In this document: one piece after another, positions 24,487 through 34,012 of the stretch
How the letters are laid out: every line of letters begins with the position of its first letter
Numbering within the stretch: position 1 is the stretch's first letter
Assembly (NCBI GenBank): GCA_963709325.1
Contig: CAVPVV010000003.1
Coordinates: forward strand, 2,046,001-2,110,000
Length of the DNA: 64,000 bases
DNA from: VFZN01 sp963709325
Lineage (GTDB): Bacteria > Acidobacteriota > Vicinamibacteria > Vicinamibacterales > UBA2999
Reading direction: 5' to 3'
Notes under the pieces: model-generated
Database searches by the model: none
The model's input: only the letters and a program-made list of their open reading frames with translations
Told to the model about the DNA's origin: nothing
Program-made: the position numbers and the translations under genes

Positions 24487-26644
24487 TGGGCACGTGGACG
24501 CGGCGCGCGTTCATCGGGACCGGCACGCTGGTCGGCGGCGGCCTCGCCCTCGGGGTCGTCGGGGCCACGTTCGCGCCCAGCCGCCACAGCGTGCGGCCGG
24601 ACGATGGCGGCGAGCCCGGGCAGCTCAATGCCTGGATCCTGGTCACGCCGGACGACTTCGTCACGGTCCTCGTGCCGCACTGCGAGATGGGACAGGGCGC
24701 GCAGACGGCGCTGGCGATGATGGCGGCGGAGGAGATGGACGCAGACTGGAGCCGGGTGCGGATCAGGGAAGCGCCGGCGCTCGATGCCTATGCCAACGCC
24801 TACGTGGGACGCGCTTTCGTCGGGGTGCCCGGACCGCTCGAGCGCGGTTTCGACTACGGCACCTACCGGCTCGCCCGGTGGTTCGGGACGCAGATTACAG
24901 GCGGCTCGCTGTCGGTCCGTAGCACCGGCCATTACGGCCTGCGCATCGCCGGGGCGGCCGCGCGCGAGATGGTGCTGGCGGCGGCGGCGGAACGCTTCGG
25001 CGTGCGGCCGTCCCAGTGCCAGGTGTCGCTGTCGCGCGTCACGCATGGCGCCACTGGAAAGTCGGCGACGTTCGGCGAGCTCGGCGAGGCTGCCGCGCGG
25101 CAGTCGATCCCGTCTCATCCTGCCGTCAAGGATCCGGCCTCGTACACGCTGCGGCGGACGCCGCGGCCGCGGTTCGACATCCGCTCCAAGGTCGATGGCA
25201 CCGCGGTATACGGGATCGACTTCACCCTGCCGGGTATGCTGTTCGCCGCCGCGGCCGTCGCACCGGTGTTCGGCGGCAAGCTGGTTTCGGTCGAGACCGC
25301 CGCGGCCGAAGCGATGCCGGGAGTGAAGCGCGTCGTCCGCCTCGAGGAAGCCGTCGCCGTCGTCGCCGACAGCTGGTGGCGCGCGAACAACGCGCTGTCG
25401 AAGCTGACTCCGCAATTCGACGACGCGGGGCACGGCGGTGTGACGACCGCGGGCATCTTCCAGGCTTTTGACGCGGCGCTCGGCGCACCGCCGGAGATGC
25501 CGAAGGGCTCGGTCAAGGTCATCACTGCGGACTACAAGGTTCCGTTTCTCGCGCACGCGACCATGGAGCCAATGGCGTGCACCGCGCGCGTCACGGCGGA
25601 CGGCGCAGAGATTGGGCGGGGACGCAGGACCCCCTGAATGCCCGGAGCACCGCGGCGAAGGCGCTCGGCATGGACGCCGAGCGAGTGCGGGTTACGAACC
25701 TGCCGCTTGGCGGCGGGTTCGGCCGCAAGCTCCCCGGCTCGCTCGACTTCGTCGGGATGGCGGCCCGCATCGCGCAGGCGATGTCGCCGGCGCCGGTGAA
25801 GATGATCTGGAGCCGTGAAACCGACATGCAGCACGGCTACTACCGTCCGGCAGGGATGTCGCGCTTTGCAGGGGCGCTCGACGCCAGCGGCACGCCAATC
25901 GCGGTCTCATCGCACTACGCCGGCGGCGGTGACGGCGAGGCCACGTTCATGCCGTACACGATCGCCACGCGCAGCGACAAGTCGCGCGACGCCAAGCACC
26001 CGATCAGGACCGGGGCGTGGCGGTCGGTGCTCAACTCCCAGCACGGCTTCTTCAAGGAGTCGTTCATCGACGAGATGGCCCATGCAGCCGGCAAGGACCC
26101 GTTCGAGTTCCGGCGCGGGCTGATCGGCGACCGACCGCGCTTCAAGGCAGTGCTCGAGCGGGCGGCAGCGATGTCCGGATGGGGCGCGCCGCTGCTCACC
26201 GGCGAAGGGCGGGGCATCGCCATCACCGAGTGCTTCGGCTCGATCGTCGCGGAGGTTGCGCACGTCGCGGTGTCGCCGAACGGAACGCTGAAGGTGAAGC
26301 AGGTGTTCGCGGCCGTGGACTGCGGACAGCTGGTCAACCCCGACACTGCCGCCGCGCAGGTCGAGGGCGGGATCTGCTTCGGTCTCTCGGCAGCGCTGGT
26401 GGGCGCGATCACCATCGACAAGGGCCGGGTCGTCGAGAGCAACTTCTGGGATCACGAAATGATCCGCCTGGCCGATGCGCCGGCGATCAGCGTGACGTTC
26501 ATCGACTCACTCGAGGCGCCGGGCGGGCTCGGCGAGCCCGGCGTTCCGGCGATCGCCGCGGCGGTGGCCAACGCGATATTCGCGGCGAGCGGGGTTCGAG
26601 TACGCGAGCTGCCAATCAAGAACACGTCGCTCGCGCGCACCTGA
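24486..26644 (+). CDS. Isoquinoline 1-oxidoreductase beta-like molybdenum subunit, split by a frameshift
   Basis: The N-terminal part begins MGTWTRRAFIGTGTLVGGG, a Tat signal, which fits the periplasmic location of this family. It continues with VPHCEMGQGAQTALAMM, YGIDFTLPGMLFA and HATMEPMACTARV. At about 25612 the frame changes: GAGATTGGGCGGGG reads EIGRG, but one added T would give EIWAGTQDPLNARS, which is how the second part continues. The rest has NLPLGGGFGRKL, CGQLVNPDTAAAQVEGG and GLGEPGVPAIAAAVANA, with the catalytic glutamate in GEPG. A single missing base explains everything. The enzyme would hydroxylate an N-heterocycle or aldehyde with IorA and a cytochrome acceptor. Confidence 0.85.
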
Positions 26645-26650
26645 GCGCGG

Positions 26651-27943
26651 TCAGCGGCGGAACAGCTGCTCATAAGCGAGCGGCTGTCCGTCGCGCCACG
26701 GATGGTACGCGTTGGCAAAGTCGATCCGCTCACCAAGCGGCGGGTGGCTTTGTCGCCACAGCACGTTCAGCAGACCGGGCCGGGGCACCGCGAGCGCATC
26801 GGTCTGCAGCTTGACGAACGCATTGCCTGCACTGTGGCTGAACTGCGTGATCTCCAGCCCGAACCGATCGGCTTCATGCTCGAAGTGGCGGGTTAGGGCG
26901 TTGCCAACCGGCGCCGCGATCAGCGAGAAGACGCTGACCAGCAGCAGGAGCAGCGGGAGCGAGGCGATGTCGTCCATTCGCGAGAAACCGAACCGGCTGC
27001 CGTAGCGCCGCAGCACCGCGCCGGCCGTGCGATAGGCGCCGTAGAACAGCAGCATGATCAGCACCGTGTTCGCGGCCACCAAATACCACATGTGGCCGAG
27101 GACGAAATGGCCCATCTCGTGCCCCATCACGAAGAGCAGCTCGTGCTCGTTCATGCGCGCGATGGTCGTGTCCCAGAGCACGATGCGCTTGGTGTTGAAC
27201 AAGCCGGCGACGTAGGCATTGAGCGTTTTCGTGTCGACGCTCTTCTCCACTTCGAACACGCGGCTGCCCTCGATGCCGGCCCGGTCGGCCAGGGCGAGAA
27301 TCTGCGCCTCGAGCGCCTTGTCGTGCATCGGGCCAAACCTGTTGAAGAGTGGCGCGATCCAGATCGGCGCGACGAGATTGCCGGCGATGATGAACGGAAT
27401 CAAGGCCAGCCCGCTGTACAGCCACCACCGTCGTGGGCTCTTGCGGAGCAGCAGATACGGGACCCAGATCACCAGCGGACCGATGATGCAGCCGAGGACA
27501 AGAGCCGTGAGCGTGTCGGTCCACCATTTTCCGAGCGTCTGGTTGGAAAGCCCATAGGCGTGCTGGCGCGAAAACTCCTCGTAGTAGGCACGCGGCAGGT
27601 CGACCACCGTCGTAATCAGCGTGAACAGGACGAAATAGAGAGCGAGCGCGAAGAACCAGCGGTTGCGCGCGACTCGCAGCGCCAGATCGCGCAGCCGCGC
27701 GGAGAGACCGGTGGCCAGGACGACGACGAGCACCAGCATCGACCAGACCTGGTTCCCCACCCACAGCCAGTTGCCCGAGCGGTAGTACTCCACGGCAAGC
27801 GGCGACGGCTCCGGCACGGCCACAGGCTGAGTCTCATCGCCGTTCTCCACCGCCGGTGTCGAAGCCGGGGGCGCGGGCGGCTGCGCGCGGATCGTCATCG
27901 AACCGAGCAGAAGCAGAATCGCGACGATAACCAGGCCCTTCAC
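26651..27943 (-). CDS. M48 family metalloprotease (Ste24/CAAX-protease-like)
   Basis: The zinc motif VMGHEMGHFVLGH is the HExxH of M48 peptidases. The third ligand glutamate lies in HFEHEADRFGLE. Several transmembrane helices surround it, and the order of conserved blocks (AYYEEFSRQHAYGLSNQT, KSVDTKTLNAYVAGLF) matches Ste24-type intramembrane proteases. I chose the GTG at 27943 (VKGLVIVAILLLLGSM, a signal/TM helix) with GGAGGG upstream; the longer frame to 28168 runs through repeat sequence into the receptor gene. It probably removes damaged or tail-marked membrane proteins. It is convergent with the IorB-like gene, 6 bases apart. Confidence 0.85.
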   Translation of the reverse strand: MKGLVIVAILLLLGSMTIRAQPPAPPASTPAVENGDETQPVAVPEPSPLAVEYYRSGNWLWVGNQVWSMLVLVVVLATGLSARLRDLALRVARNRWFFALALYFVLFTLITTVVDLPRAYYEEFSRQHAYGLSNQTLGKWWTDTLTALVLGCIIGPLVIWVPYLLLRKSPRRWWLYSGLALIPFIIAGNLVAPIWIAPLFNRFGPMHDKALEAQILALADRAGIEGSRVFEVEKSVDTKTLNAYVAGLFNTKRIVLWDTTIARMNEHELLFVMGHEMGHFVLGHMWYLVAANTVLIMLLFYGAYRTAGAVLRRYGSRFGFSRMDDIASLPLLLLLVSVFSLIAAPVGNALTRHFEHEADRFGLEITQFSHSAGNAFVKLQTDALAVPRPGLLNVLWRQSHPPLGERIDFANAYHPWRDGQPLAYEQLFRR

Positions 27944-28034
27944 TCGCGGCGCCCTCCGCCGGAATCGTAACCCGTTCACACCGAGCCGGTACACGGCAAC
28001 GCGGCGAGCGGAGCCTGCCTCCACCCGCCGCGCC

Positions 28035-28060
28035 GCCTTCTGCCTTCTGCCTTCTGCCTT
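28035..28060. repeat. Tandem heptamer AAGGCAG (minus strand), about four units
   Basis: Seven-base units begin 4 bases after the TAA stop of the TonB-receptor gene (reading on the minus strand) and lie upstream of the M48 protease start. Confidence 0.85.
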
Positions 28061-28064
28061 GACG

Positions 28065-31028
28065 TTAGAAAGCGTACCGGATGCCCAGCCGCACCTGGAA
28101 CGGCCGTTGGAACTGTTGCCCCGCCACGTTCGCCGAGGTCGGCGTACCGTAGTTCGGGTTCGGGACACCGAACACCGGGAAGTCCACGTTGTTGTTGTAG
28201 TCGAGCGTCCGCCGCAGGTTGAACAGGTTGAACACGTCGGCCAGCAGCGTCAGGCGGTCGTTATTGCCCATGTTGATCGAGTACGAGCCCTGGACATCCA
28301 CCTGCGACTCGAACGGCGTCCGGGTCTTGAAACCGTCCACGGTCTGGAATCCGCCACCGCGCGGCGTGAGTGGCACCTCGCCGGTGTTCCCATAGGGCGA
28401 CAGCCCTTCGAGAGCCGTCAGCGGCTTGCCGGAGCTCATATTGACGGCCAGGCCGAGCGACAGATTCCCGAACATGCGGTTGCCCGACACTTTGAACTGA
28501 TGCGGCCGGTCGAGCGGCAGCGGTCCAGCGCCCGCCGAACCGAGATACCGGATGTCACCCTGATATCCGAACTGGTCGCGTCCGATGGTCGCGTACGACG
28601 GGTCGTTGGTCGGGAAGTCGTAGAGCGAGGTGATCCCGGGATCCGACTGGCCGTTGTCCTCGCGGAAGAATCCTTCGAAGGTCCCGTGGAGACGCGACCA
28701 GCGGTAGCTGGCAAGCATCGACCAGTTATTGGAGAAGCGGCGGTCGAAGGTCAGCTCCACGGCATCGTAGTCGTGCTGTGGATCCTCGAAGCTGGCGCCC
28801 AGCTGCGGATAACTGGTCGGGGAGCTCGCGTCCGGGTTGGTGAGGATGTACGCGACGCCGAGCTCGGTCCCGGGCAGCCCCAGGTCATAGGCGACCACCG
28901 GGATCGGGGCGACGTCCTCGATCACCCGGCCGATGTTCCGGTGGATGTAGCGCACGCCGAGGTTGATGTTCGGCCACGCCTCGTATTCGAAGCCGGCGAC
29001 GAACTCGTCCTTGTAGGACAGCTTGGCGTTCTCGTCGATCTCACTGGGGTCGGTACCGGCCGGCACGTAGTGGTTTGTCTGGCCGCCGGCCAGCACTCCG
29101 TTCGGGACCGGCTGCGTCAGGTTGGCGTCGAAATAATCGGCGCGGCTGAGGCCGGCATCGGCGGACAGCGACCGCGCCGCCAGGTCGTTGGGGATCCGCG
29201 CGAAGAACCGCCCGTAGTTGCCGTACAAGCGGCTGCGGCCGTTTCCAAGCAGGTCGTAGACCGCACCGACGCGCGGCGCCCAGTTCCCCTTCAAGGCAAA
29301 GTCGTCGATCGTGTTCCCCTGCAGCGTGATCAGCTGCGAGGTGCCGACCAGCGTCTGCTGTTCGTAGCGGATGCCCGGGTTGATCGTCAGCCGCTCGCCG
29401 ACCCGCCAGGTGTCCTGCAGGAAGAACGACCAGTAGTTCTGCGTCGTCACCCGCTCGCTGACGAAGTTCGCGCGCGTGACGCGATAAATTCGGTTAAAGG
29501 TGGGATCGGAGATGATGTTGACGCTCGCGCCGGTCAGGGTCTGCTGGCCGTTCGGCGCGGTGAACGTCGGCCCCGTCCGCTGGTTGGTATTGGCATACCG
29601 CACGTCCTCGTAGAGGAACCCGCCGCGAATCTGGTGCCCGCCCAGCATGTAGGTCGTCTTCGCGGCGTACTGCTGATTGAGCCCGTCGTTACCCTTCTCG
29701 TACAGCCCGATGCCGCCGGTGATGACCTGCGGCACGACGGTGGTGTCGGTCACGCGCCACTCGTCAACACTCGGCACCTCCGAGATCTTGTTCTGGGCGC
29801 GGGCATAGCTCAGCTCGGCGAGCCACGTCGGCTTGATCACGCCGTCGTAACGCACCGTCTGGTTGTGGCCGCCGTAGTCGAGCTGTGAGTACGACGACGT
29901 ATCGACCACAGTCAACGACGAGGTCCGCTGCGGCCCCATGTCGCCATGTGCGGGATCGCCGAAGAACGACGCGTCGATGCGGTGCGTCGGCGTCAACTGA
30001 TAGGTGCCCTTCGCGGAGTAGGAGGTGATGCGCCGCTTGCGATCGACGTCGCCGAGGCTGCGCAGCGGGAATCCTTCCGGAGCGGTGAAGGTCCGGGTCT
30101 CCCACGCCGGGTTGATTGCGCCGAAGAAGAACAGCCGGTTCTTGACCAAAGGAAAACCGCCCTCGACGCCGGTGTCCGTGCGGCTCTGGCCCACGGTGTT
30201 CACGGTGCCGTTTGGCGACTCGTAGGTCTTGTAGGCACCTTCGAGCTCCGAGGGCTGGAAGTAACCGAACACCGATCCACGCAGGTCGTTGCTCCCGCTC
30301 TTGGTGACCACGTTGACGACGCCGCCCATCGACTGTCCGAACTCGGCTTCGTAGCCGCCGGTCTTGACCTGCACTTCCTGCACGAAGTCGAACGGCGTGC
30401 CGGTGCCGAGCGAGCCGAAGACGATCGAGTAGGAGCCGACCGCGCCGTACCCTGTGTTGGTGATGTTCACGCCGTCCACGACGTAAAGGTTGTCGAGACC
30501 GCTCGAACCGGACATCGAGGGATTGGCGGTGCCGGCCGCACCGCTGCTGCTCACACCGGGGGCGAGATACAGCGCATCGGTGAAGCGACGCCCGACTGGC
30601 ACGCGCTGCAGCAGATCGGCGCTGAGCACCGCGCCGGTCGTCGTCGACGTAGTATCGACGACCGCGGTCGTGCCGGTGACCTGCACGGTTTCCGTCAGGC
30701 CACCGACTTCGAGCGACATGTTCACCGTCGTCGTCTGGCCGAGGCTGACGGTGACGCCTTTCTGTTCGACCGTTTTGAAACCCTGCAACTCAGCGCGAAC
30801 CACGTATTGCCCGGGAGTGAGGTACGGCACCCGGTATGAGCCATCAGCGTCGCTGACCGCTGTCTTGGCGCCCTGGCCCCCGGTGACCGTGACGGTTACG
30901 CCCGGCAGCGCAAGGCCTTGCGGGTCCTGGAGGCGGCCGGTGAGCGTCCCAGTTGTTTCTTGCGCGAATGCAGCTCCGGCCAAACTCAGCCAGAGTATTG
31001 CGAGCGCGATATGTCTGCACCTCGTCAT
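28065..31028 (-). CDS. TonB-dependent receptor with N-terminal carboxypeptidase-regulatory-like domain
   Basis: From the ATG at 31028 the protein has 987 residues, with AGGAGT a few bases upstream and a signal peptide ending at AAFAQE. Residues of about 25-110 form the Ig-like regulatory domain (TGRLQDPQGLALPGVTVTVTG, SDADGSYRVPYLTPGQYVV). A plug domain follows (VDGVNITNTGYGAVGSY, VQVKTGGYEAEFGQSMGGVVNVVTKSG). The rest is a large beta-barrel ending in aromatic Phe (LGIRYAF). This Oar-like architecture is abundant in Acidobacteriota; it is an outer-membrane importer for unknown oligosaccharides, peptides or chelates. It stands alone, without TonB/ExbB or a clear substrate-binding partner nearby. 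Confidence 0.92.
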   Translation of the reverse strand: MTRCRHIALAILWLSLAGAAFAQETTGTLTGRLQDPQGLALPGVTVTVTGGQGAKTAVSDADGSYRVPYLTPGQYVVRAELQGFKTVEQKGVTVSLGQTTTVNMSLEVGGLTETVQVTGTTAVVDTTSTTTGAVLSADLLQRVPVGRRFTDALYLAPGVSSSGAAGTANPSMSGSSGLDNLYVVDGVNITNTGYGAVGSYSIVFGSLGTGTPFDFVQEVQVKTGGYEAEFGQSMGGVVNVVTKSGSNDLRGSVFGYFQPSELEGAYKTYESPNGTVNTVGQSRTDTGVEGGFPLVKNRLFFFGAINPAWETRTFTAPEGFPLRSLGDVDRKRRITSYSAKGTYQLTPTHRIDASFFGDPAHGDMGPQRTSSLTVVDTSSYSQLDYGGHNQTVRYDGVIKPTWLAELSYARAQNKISEVPSVDEWRVTDTTVVPQVITGGIGLYEKGNDGLNQQYAAKTTYMLGGHQIRGGFLYEDVRYANTNQRTGPTFTAPNGQQTLTGASVNIISDPTFNRIYRVTRANFVSERVTTQNYWSFFLQDTWRVGERLTINPGIRYEQQTLVGTSQLITLQGNTIDDFALKGNWAPRVGAVYDLLGNGRSRLYGNYGRFFARIPNDLAARSLSADAGLSRADYFDANLTQPVPNGVLAGGQTNHYVPAGTDPSEIDENAKLSYKDEFVAGFEYEAWPNINLGVRYIHRNIGRVIEDVAPIPVVAYDLGLPGTELGVAYILTNPDASSPTSYPQLGASFEDPQHDYDAVELTFDRRFSNNWSMLASYRWSRLHGTFEGFFREDNGQSDPGITSLYDFPTNDPSYATIGRDQFGYQGDIRYLGSAGAGPLPLDRPHQFKVSGNRMFGNLSLGLAVNMSSGKPLTALEGLSPYGNTGEVPLTPRGGGFQTVDGFKTRTPFESQVDVQGSYSINMGNNDRLTLLADVFNLFNLRRTLDYNNNVDFPVFGVPNPNYGTPTSANVAGQQFQRPFQVRLGIRYAF

Positions 31029-31097
31029 TACCCAACTCCTGTTGAAAGCCGCCAATTAAGGGGGCACGAGCAGGCAGTTGGGAAGAAAGTTTGGTGC

Positions 31098-31134
31098 CAC
31101 TTGTCACGGGACGGAAATTGGCACACTTGTCACG
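31098..31134. promoter_or_regulatory. Direct repeat CACTTGTCACG upstream of the receptor gene
   Basis: Two identical 11-base copies (31098-31108 and 31124-31134) are spaced 26 bases apart start to start, about 70-100 bases upstream of the TonB-receptor start. The pair could be an operator. No regulator gene is adjacent. The rest of the 246-base gap between 31028 and 31275 shows nothing else. Confidence 0.35.
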
Positions 31135-31274
31135 CAAATCGCGCGCTCCGCACCGCGATGAGCAACGTCGACCCAAATGTTGGATTTTTGGGACCAGCTA
31201 TTTGGTGGCTAATGAAGAGCTTAAGCGGCAGAGGTAAAGGGCGAGGCGTCGGCTATTACCTATTACACCTGCGA

Positions 31275-31673
31275 TTACTTCGCGGCGCAGGTCGCTGAGA
31301 GCATCGTCACCGACGTGATGTTAAGGCGGCTGACAGGCTCAGCTTTGATAAAGAGCGCCTTGATGAGCACGGTGTGTCCCTTGTGGGATGGCAGGTCGTA
31401 CTCGGACACACCAATCAGTTGGAAGGTGTTCTTGCCAGCCGTCGGTCCCTTGTAGGGCTGCCCCCCGGGCGGACCGTTCGCGATGCTCGGCTCAGGCTCT
31501 GTCGCGCTCGTGAGCATCCACTTGTCGGCCTGCTGATCCAGGCAGCCGGCGACGGCGACGATGGGGACCTTGTCGGCGGGCGCCTGGGCGGCAACTGCAG
31601 CCACCATCGTGGCGCTCGCAGCGGTGATCGCCACGAGCGCCGTCACCATCATCTTCTCAATTTTCGAGATCAC
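31275..31673 (-). CDS. Small secreted protein of unknown function
   Basis: This 132-residue protein has a signal peptide (MVTALVAITAASATMVAAVAAQA) and two cysteines placed to form a disulfide: one in VAGCLDQQADKWML and one near the C-terminus in SATCAAK. The pattern 'GCL...W.L...F.L.G....L..H.GH.V.I' resembles small exported beta-rich proteins common in Acidobacteriota. I know no function for them. The ATG at 31673 lies directly in a GGGAGTC repeat that follows the upstream gene. Alternative starts at the two Met residues 8-9 are possible. Confidence 0.6.
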   Translation of the reverse strand: MISKIEKMMVTALVAITAASATMVAAVAAQAPADKVPIVAVAGCLDQQADKWMLTSATEPEPSIANGPPGGQPYKGPTAGKNTFQLIGVSEYDLPSHKGHTVLIKALFIKAEPVSRLNITSVTMLSATCAAK

Positions 31674-31699
31674 TCCGACTCCCGACTCCCGGTTCCCGG
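31674..31699. repeat. Tandem heptamer GGGAGTC (minus strand), three to four units
   Basis: On the minus strand the run GGGAACC, GGGAGTC, GGGAGTC, GGAGTGA begins about a dozen bases after the TAG stop of the upstream gene and ends at the start of the next gene. Confidence 0.8.
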
Positions 31700-31709
31700 A
31701 ACGATCTGC

Positions 31710-33161
31710 CTACTGCTGCTGCCGCGGCTCGCTGGTCGCCTTCGGCATCTTCGTCAGGTCGTGGCTGTCCACCGAGAACTGCGTCGTCGGCTGGTACATC
31801 TCGTCCCAGCTCTGCTCCGACCAGTAGACCGGCAGGTGCGGCGCCGGGTTCCACTTGTTCTTCGGCGAGTTGTCGTAGATCGCCACGTTGATGATCTTGC
31901 TGCCGGCCGGCACGTGCAGCGGTTTGTCGAGCTCGTACTGCACCTGCCAGTTGAAGTCGTAATTCGGCACGTCGAGTATCACCTCTTCGCGGCCGTCGGG
32001 TAGCACCCAGTCCACTTCATGCTCTTCCCGCGCAGGTGCATGTGCGGCGTGAGCGCGTAGAGCGTGATCGCCTCGTTGACCGGCGTCACGCCCATCATCT
32101 TGAAGTTCCCCTCGTAGGGCGGAATGGTCGGCGTCTTGCCGCGGCGGCCGGTGGTGTCGTCCGACTCGTAGAGCACTTCCTTGCCCATCGCGAAGTAGAG
32201 GCCCTTGCCGCCGCTGCCCGGGACCGGATCGCCGGCCTGGAGGTTCAGCACTTCGTGACGGACGGTGCCCTTCGCGAACCAGATCCCGAGGCGGCTGCGA
32301 TCCTTCTCCTCTTGTCCGGTCGGGTTGTAGTGCATGACCCAGCGGATGTACTTCCCGGCCGGAATGCGCTTGGCGTAGCCCTCGGGGTGGGCTTCGATGC
32401 CGCGACCGGGCACGTACGAAATCAACTTGTCGGCGCCGGCCAGCGGCGCATCGTCACTGGAGCTCGCCTTCTTGCCCATCGGCTCGGTCGGCGGGATCTG
32501 CTTGCCCTTTTCGTCGTACAGATAGCCGTCCTTCACCGTGTAGCCATCCGGGATATCGACGACGTAGGCACCAGAGTGGTGAACCGTCGCGAAGTTGCTG
32601 GGACGGATTTCAATGGCCTGCGCCAGCTTGTCTTCGGTGAATGGAATCGGCTGGTAGAAATAGAGATACGCTTCCGCGCCCTCCGCCTTGATCGTCCACT
32701 CGACGGGCATCTCGAAGATGTAGTCAGGCTCGCCAAGCTGCCAGCCACTGGCGAACTTCGGCACCGGCGGCATGTCGGTGGGTTCGCCCTTCGGCGCGCT
32801 CGCCTTCACCCAGGCAACGATCGTGTCGATCTCCGGCTGGGTGAGGCTGCGATCGTTCCGCATCTTCATGCGAGTGCGCCATGTCGGCGCCCCAGGGCGG
32901 CATCTCGCGCGCGACCACCTTCTTCTCGATCGCCCGCGCCCACGGGCGGGTCGTTTCGTAGCTCAGGAACGACATCGGCCCGATCTCGCCGGGTCGATGG
33001 CAGCTTGCGCAGTGCTCGAACAGAATCGGCGCGACATCCTTGGTGAAGGTCGGGACCACCGTCGCCGCGGCCGGGGCCGCGGCCGATTGCGCCGACGACA
33101 CGGTAACCGTGGTGAGCGCGAGGACGAAAGATCCTGCCAGAACCGCGAGCGCGCGCGTCAT
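31710..33161 (-). CDS. Exported c-type cytochrome fused to copper type II monooxygenase-like domain, split by two frameshifts
   Basis: The ATG at 33161 has AAGGAG upstream. A signal peptide is followed by a haem-binding CASCH (Cys51, Cys54, His55) in KDVAPILFEHCASCHRPGE. After a frame change near 32870 the next block (RSLTQPEIDTIVAWV) completes the cytochrome fold. The protein then becomes a peptidylglycine/dopamine-monooxygenase-like domain with VHHSGAYVVDIP, HYNPTGQEEKDRSRLGIWF and TPHMHLRGKSM. Near 32020 a second change occurs: one extra G would read SMEVDWVLPDGREEVILDV. The tail then continues to 31710 (NYDFNWQVQYEL, NSPKNKWNPAP). Such fusions are common in Acidobacteriota and Planctomycetes. 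The catalytic activity is unproven. Confidence 0.78.
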
Positions 33162-33240
33162 ACCAAGCTCCTTGAGACGTAGGGCTACCGCTGGGCCGGC
33201 CCGAGGCCGGACCTGGGGACGAATGATAGCGCAGGACGCG

Positions 33241-33331
33241 AGGGTGCAGGGGTGCAAGGCTGCACAGGGTGCAGAGGGGTGCAAGGGTGCAGGGTGCAGG
33301 GGTGCAAGGGTGCAGGGGGGTGCAGGGTGCG
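33241..33331. repeat. GGGTGCA tandem array in a divergent promoter region
   Basis: About a dozen units of 7-9 bases around a GGGTGCARG core fill the middle of the 235-base gap between the cytochrome gene (start 33161) and the sigma-factor gene (start 33397). It belongs to the same family as the octamer array at 4577-4608. Unlike most arrays in the window, it lies between two start codons. Confidence 0.85.
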
Positions 33332-33396
33332 GGCGAAATGCCTGCCGGCCGGGCTGGCTTGGGGATGGGCTGGAGTAGACTGATTCGTCCGGGTCC

Positions 33397-33966
33397 ATGG
33401 AGCAGTCGCTGTCAGCTCTGATGAATGCCGCGGAGCGGGGAGAGCCGGCCGCCGCGGAGTCGCTATTTACCGCGCTGTACGCGGAATTGCACCGGATTGC
33501 CAAGCGCGAGTTGGCCCGTAACGGATGGGGCGTCAGCCTCGGCGCTACCAGCCTCCTGCACGAAGCCTACCTGGACCTCTCCAAGCACGACCCCGACCGC
33601 TTTCCCGACCAGCAGCGGTTCATGGGCTACGCCGCCCGGGTCATGCGCGGCCTCATCATCGACTACGCCCGTAGCCGCCAGGCCCAGAAGCGTGGCGGAC
33701 AGTTCCAGCTGACAACGATTAGTACAGATGTAGCGGAGTCGGTGGCCGACGGGGCGGAGTTGACTGCGCTCGGGGCAGCGCTCGAAGAGTTGGCGGCGGT
33801 GGACCCGCTGCTGGCCGACATCGTGGACCTGAAGTTCTTCTGCGGGTTCACGGTGCCCGAGATCGCCGCCATGAAGCGGATGTCCGAACGCACCGTCGAA
33901 CGAAGCTGGCAGAAGGCCCGCCTCTTCCTCCACCGCACGGTCCGAAACGATCTGCTCACGGACTGA
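33397..33966 (+). CDS. ECF-type RNA polymerase sigma factor
   Basis: This 189-residue sigma-70-family protein belongs to the acidobacterial/planctomycete ECF group (TIGR02999-like). Region 2 is visible as ATSLLHEAYLDLSKHDP and FMGYAARVMRGLIIDYARSRQAQKRGG. Region 4 reads ADIVDLKFFCGFTVPEIAAMKRMSERTVERSWQKARLFL, a helix-turn-helix. No anti-sigma gene follows. Instead a receptor-type kinase gene starts 46 bases downstream, a typical pairing in which the kinase is thought to control the sigma factor. A TAGACT lies about 16 bases before the ATG. Confidence 0.92.
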   Translation: MEQSLSALMNAAERGEPAAAESLFTALYAELHRIAKRELARNGWGVSLGATSLLHEAYLDLSKHDPDRFPDQQRFMGYAARVMRGLIIDYARSRQAQKRGGQFQLTTISTDVAESVADGAELTALGAALEELAAVDPLLADIVDLKFFCGFTVPEIAAMKRMSERTVERSWQKARLFLHRTVRNDLLTD

Positions 33967-34012
33967 TGCGCCGCGCCTGTGTGGGCCGGCTAGGTCCACA
34001 TAGAGACGCGCG

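Noticed and set aside
31091..31135. Sigma-54 promoter before the TonB receptor (TGGCAC seen)
   Set aside because: The GC of the -12 element is not at the required spacing on either strand, and no enhancer-binding regulator is near.
33241..33331. Possible CRISPR array
   Set aside because: Units are only 7-9 bases, with no unique spacers and no cas genes. The same applies to the other tandem arrays.
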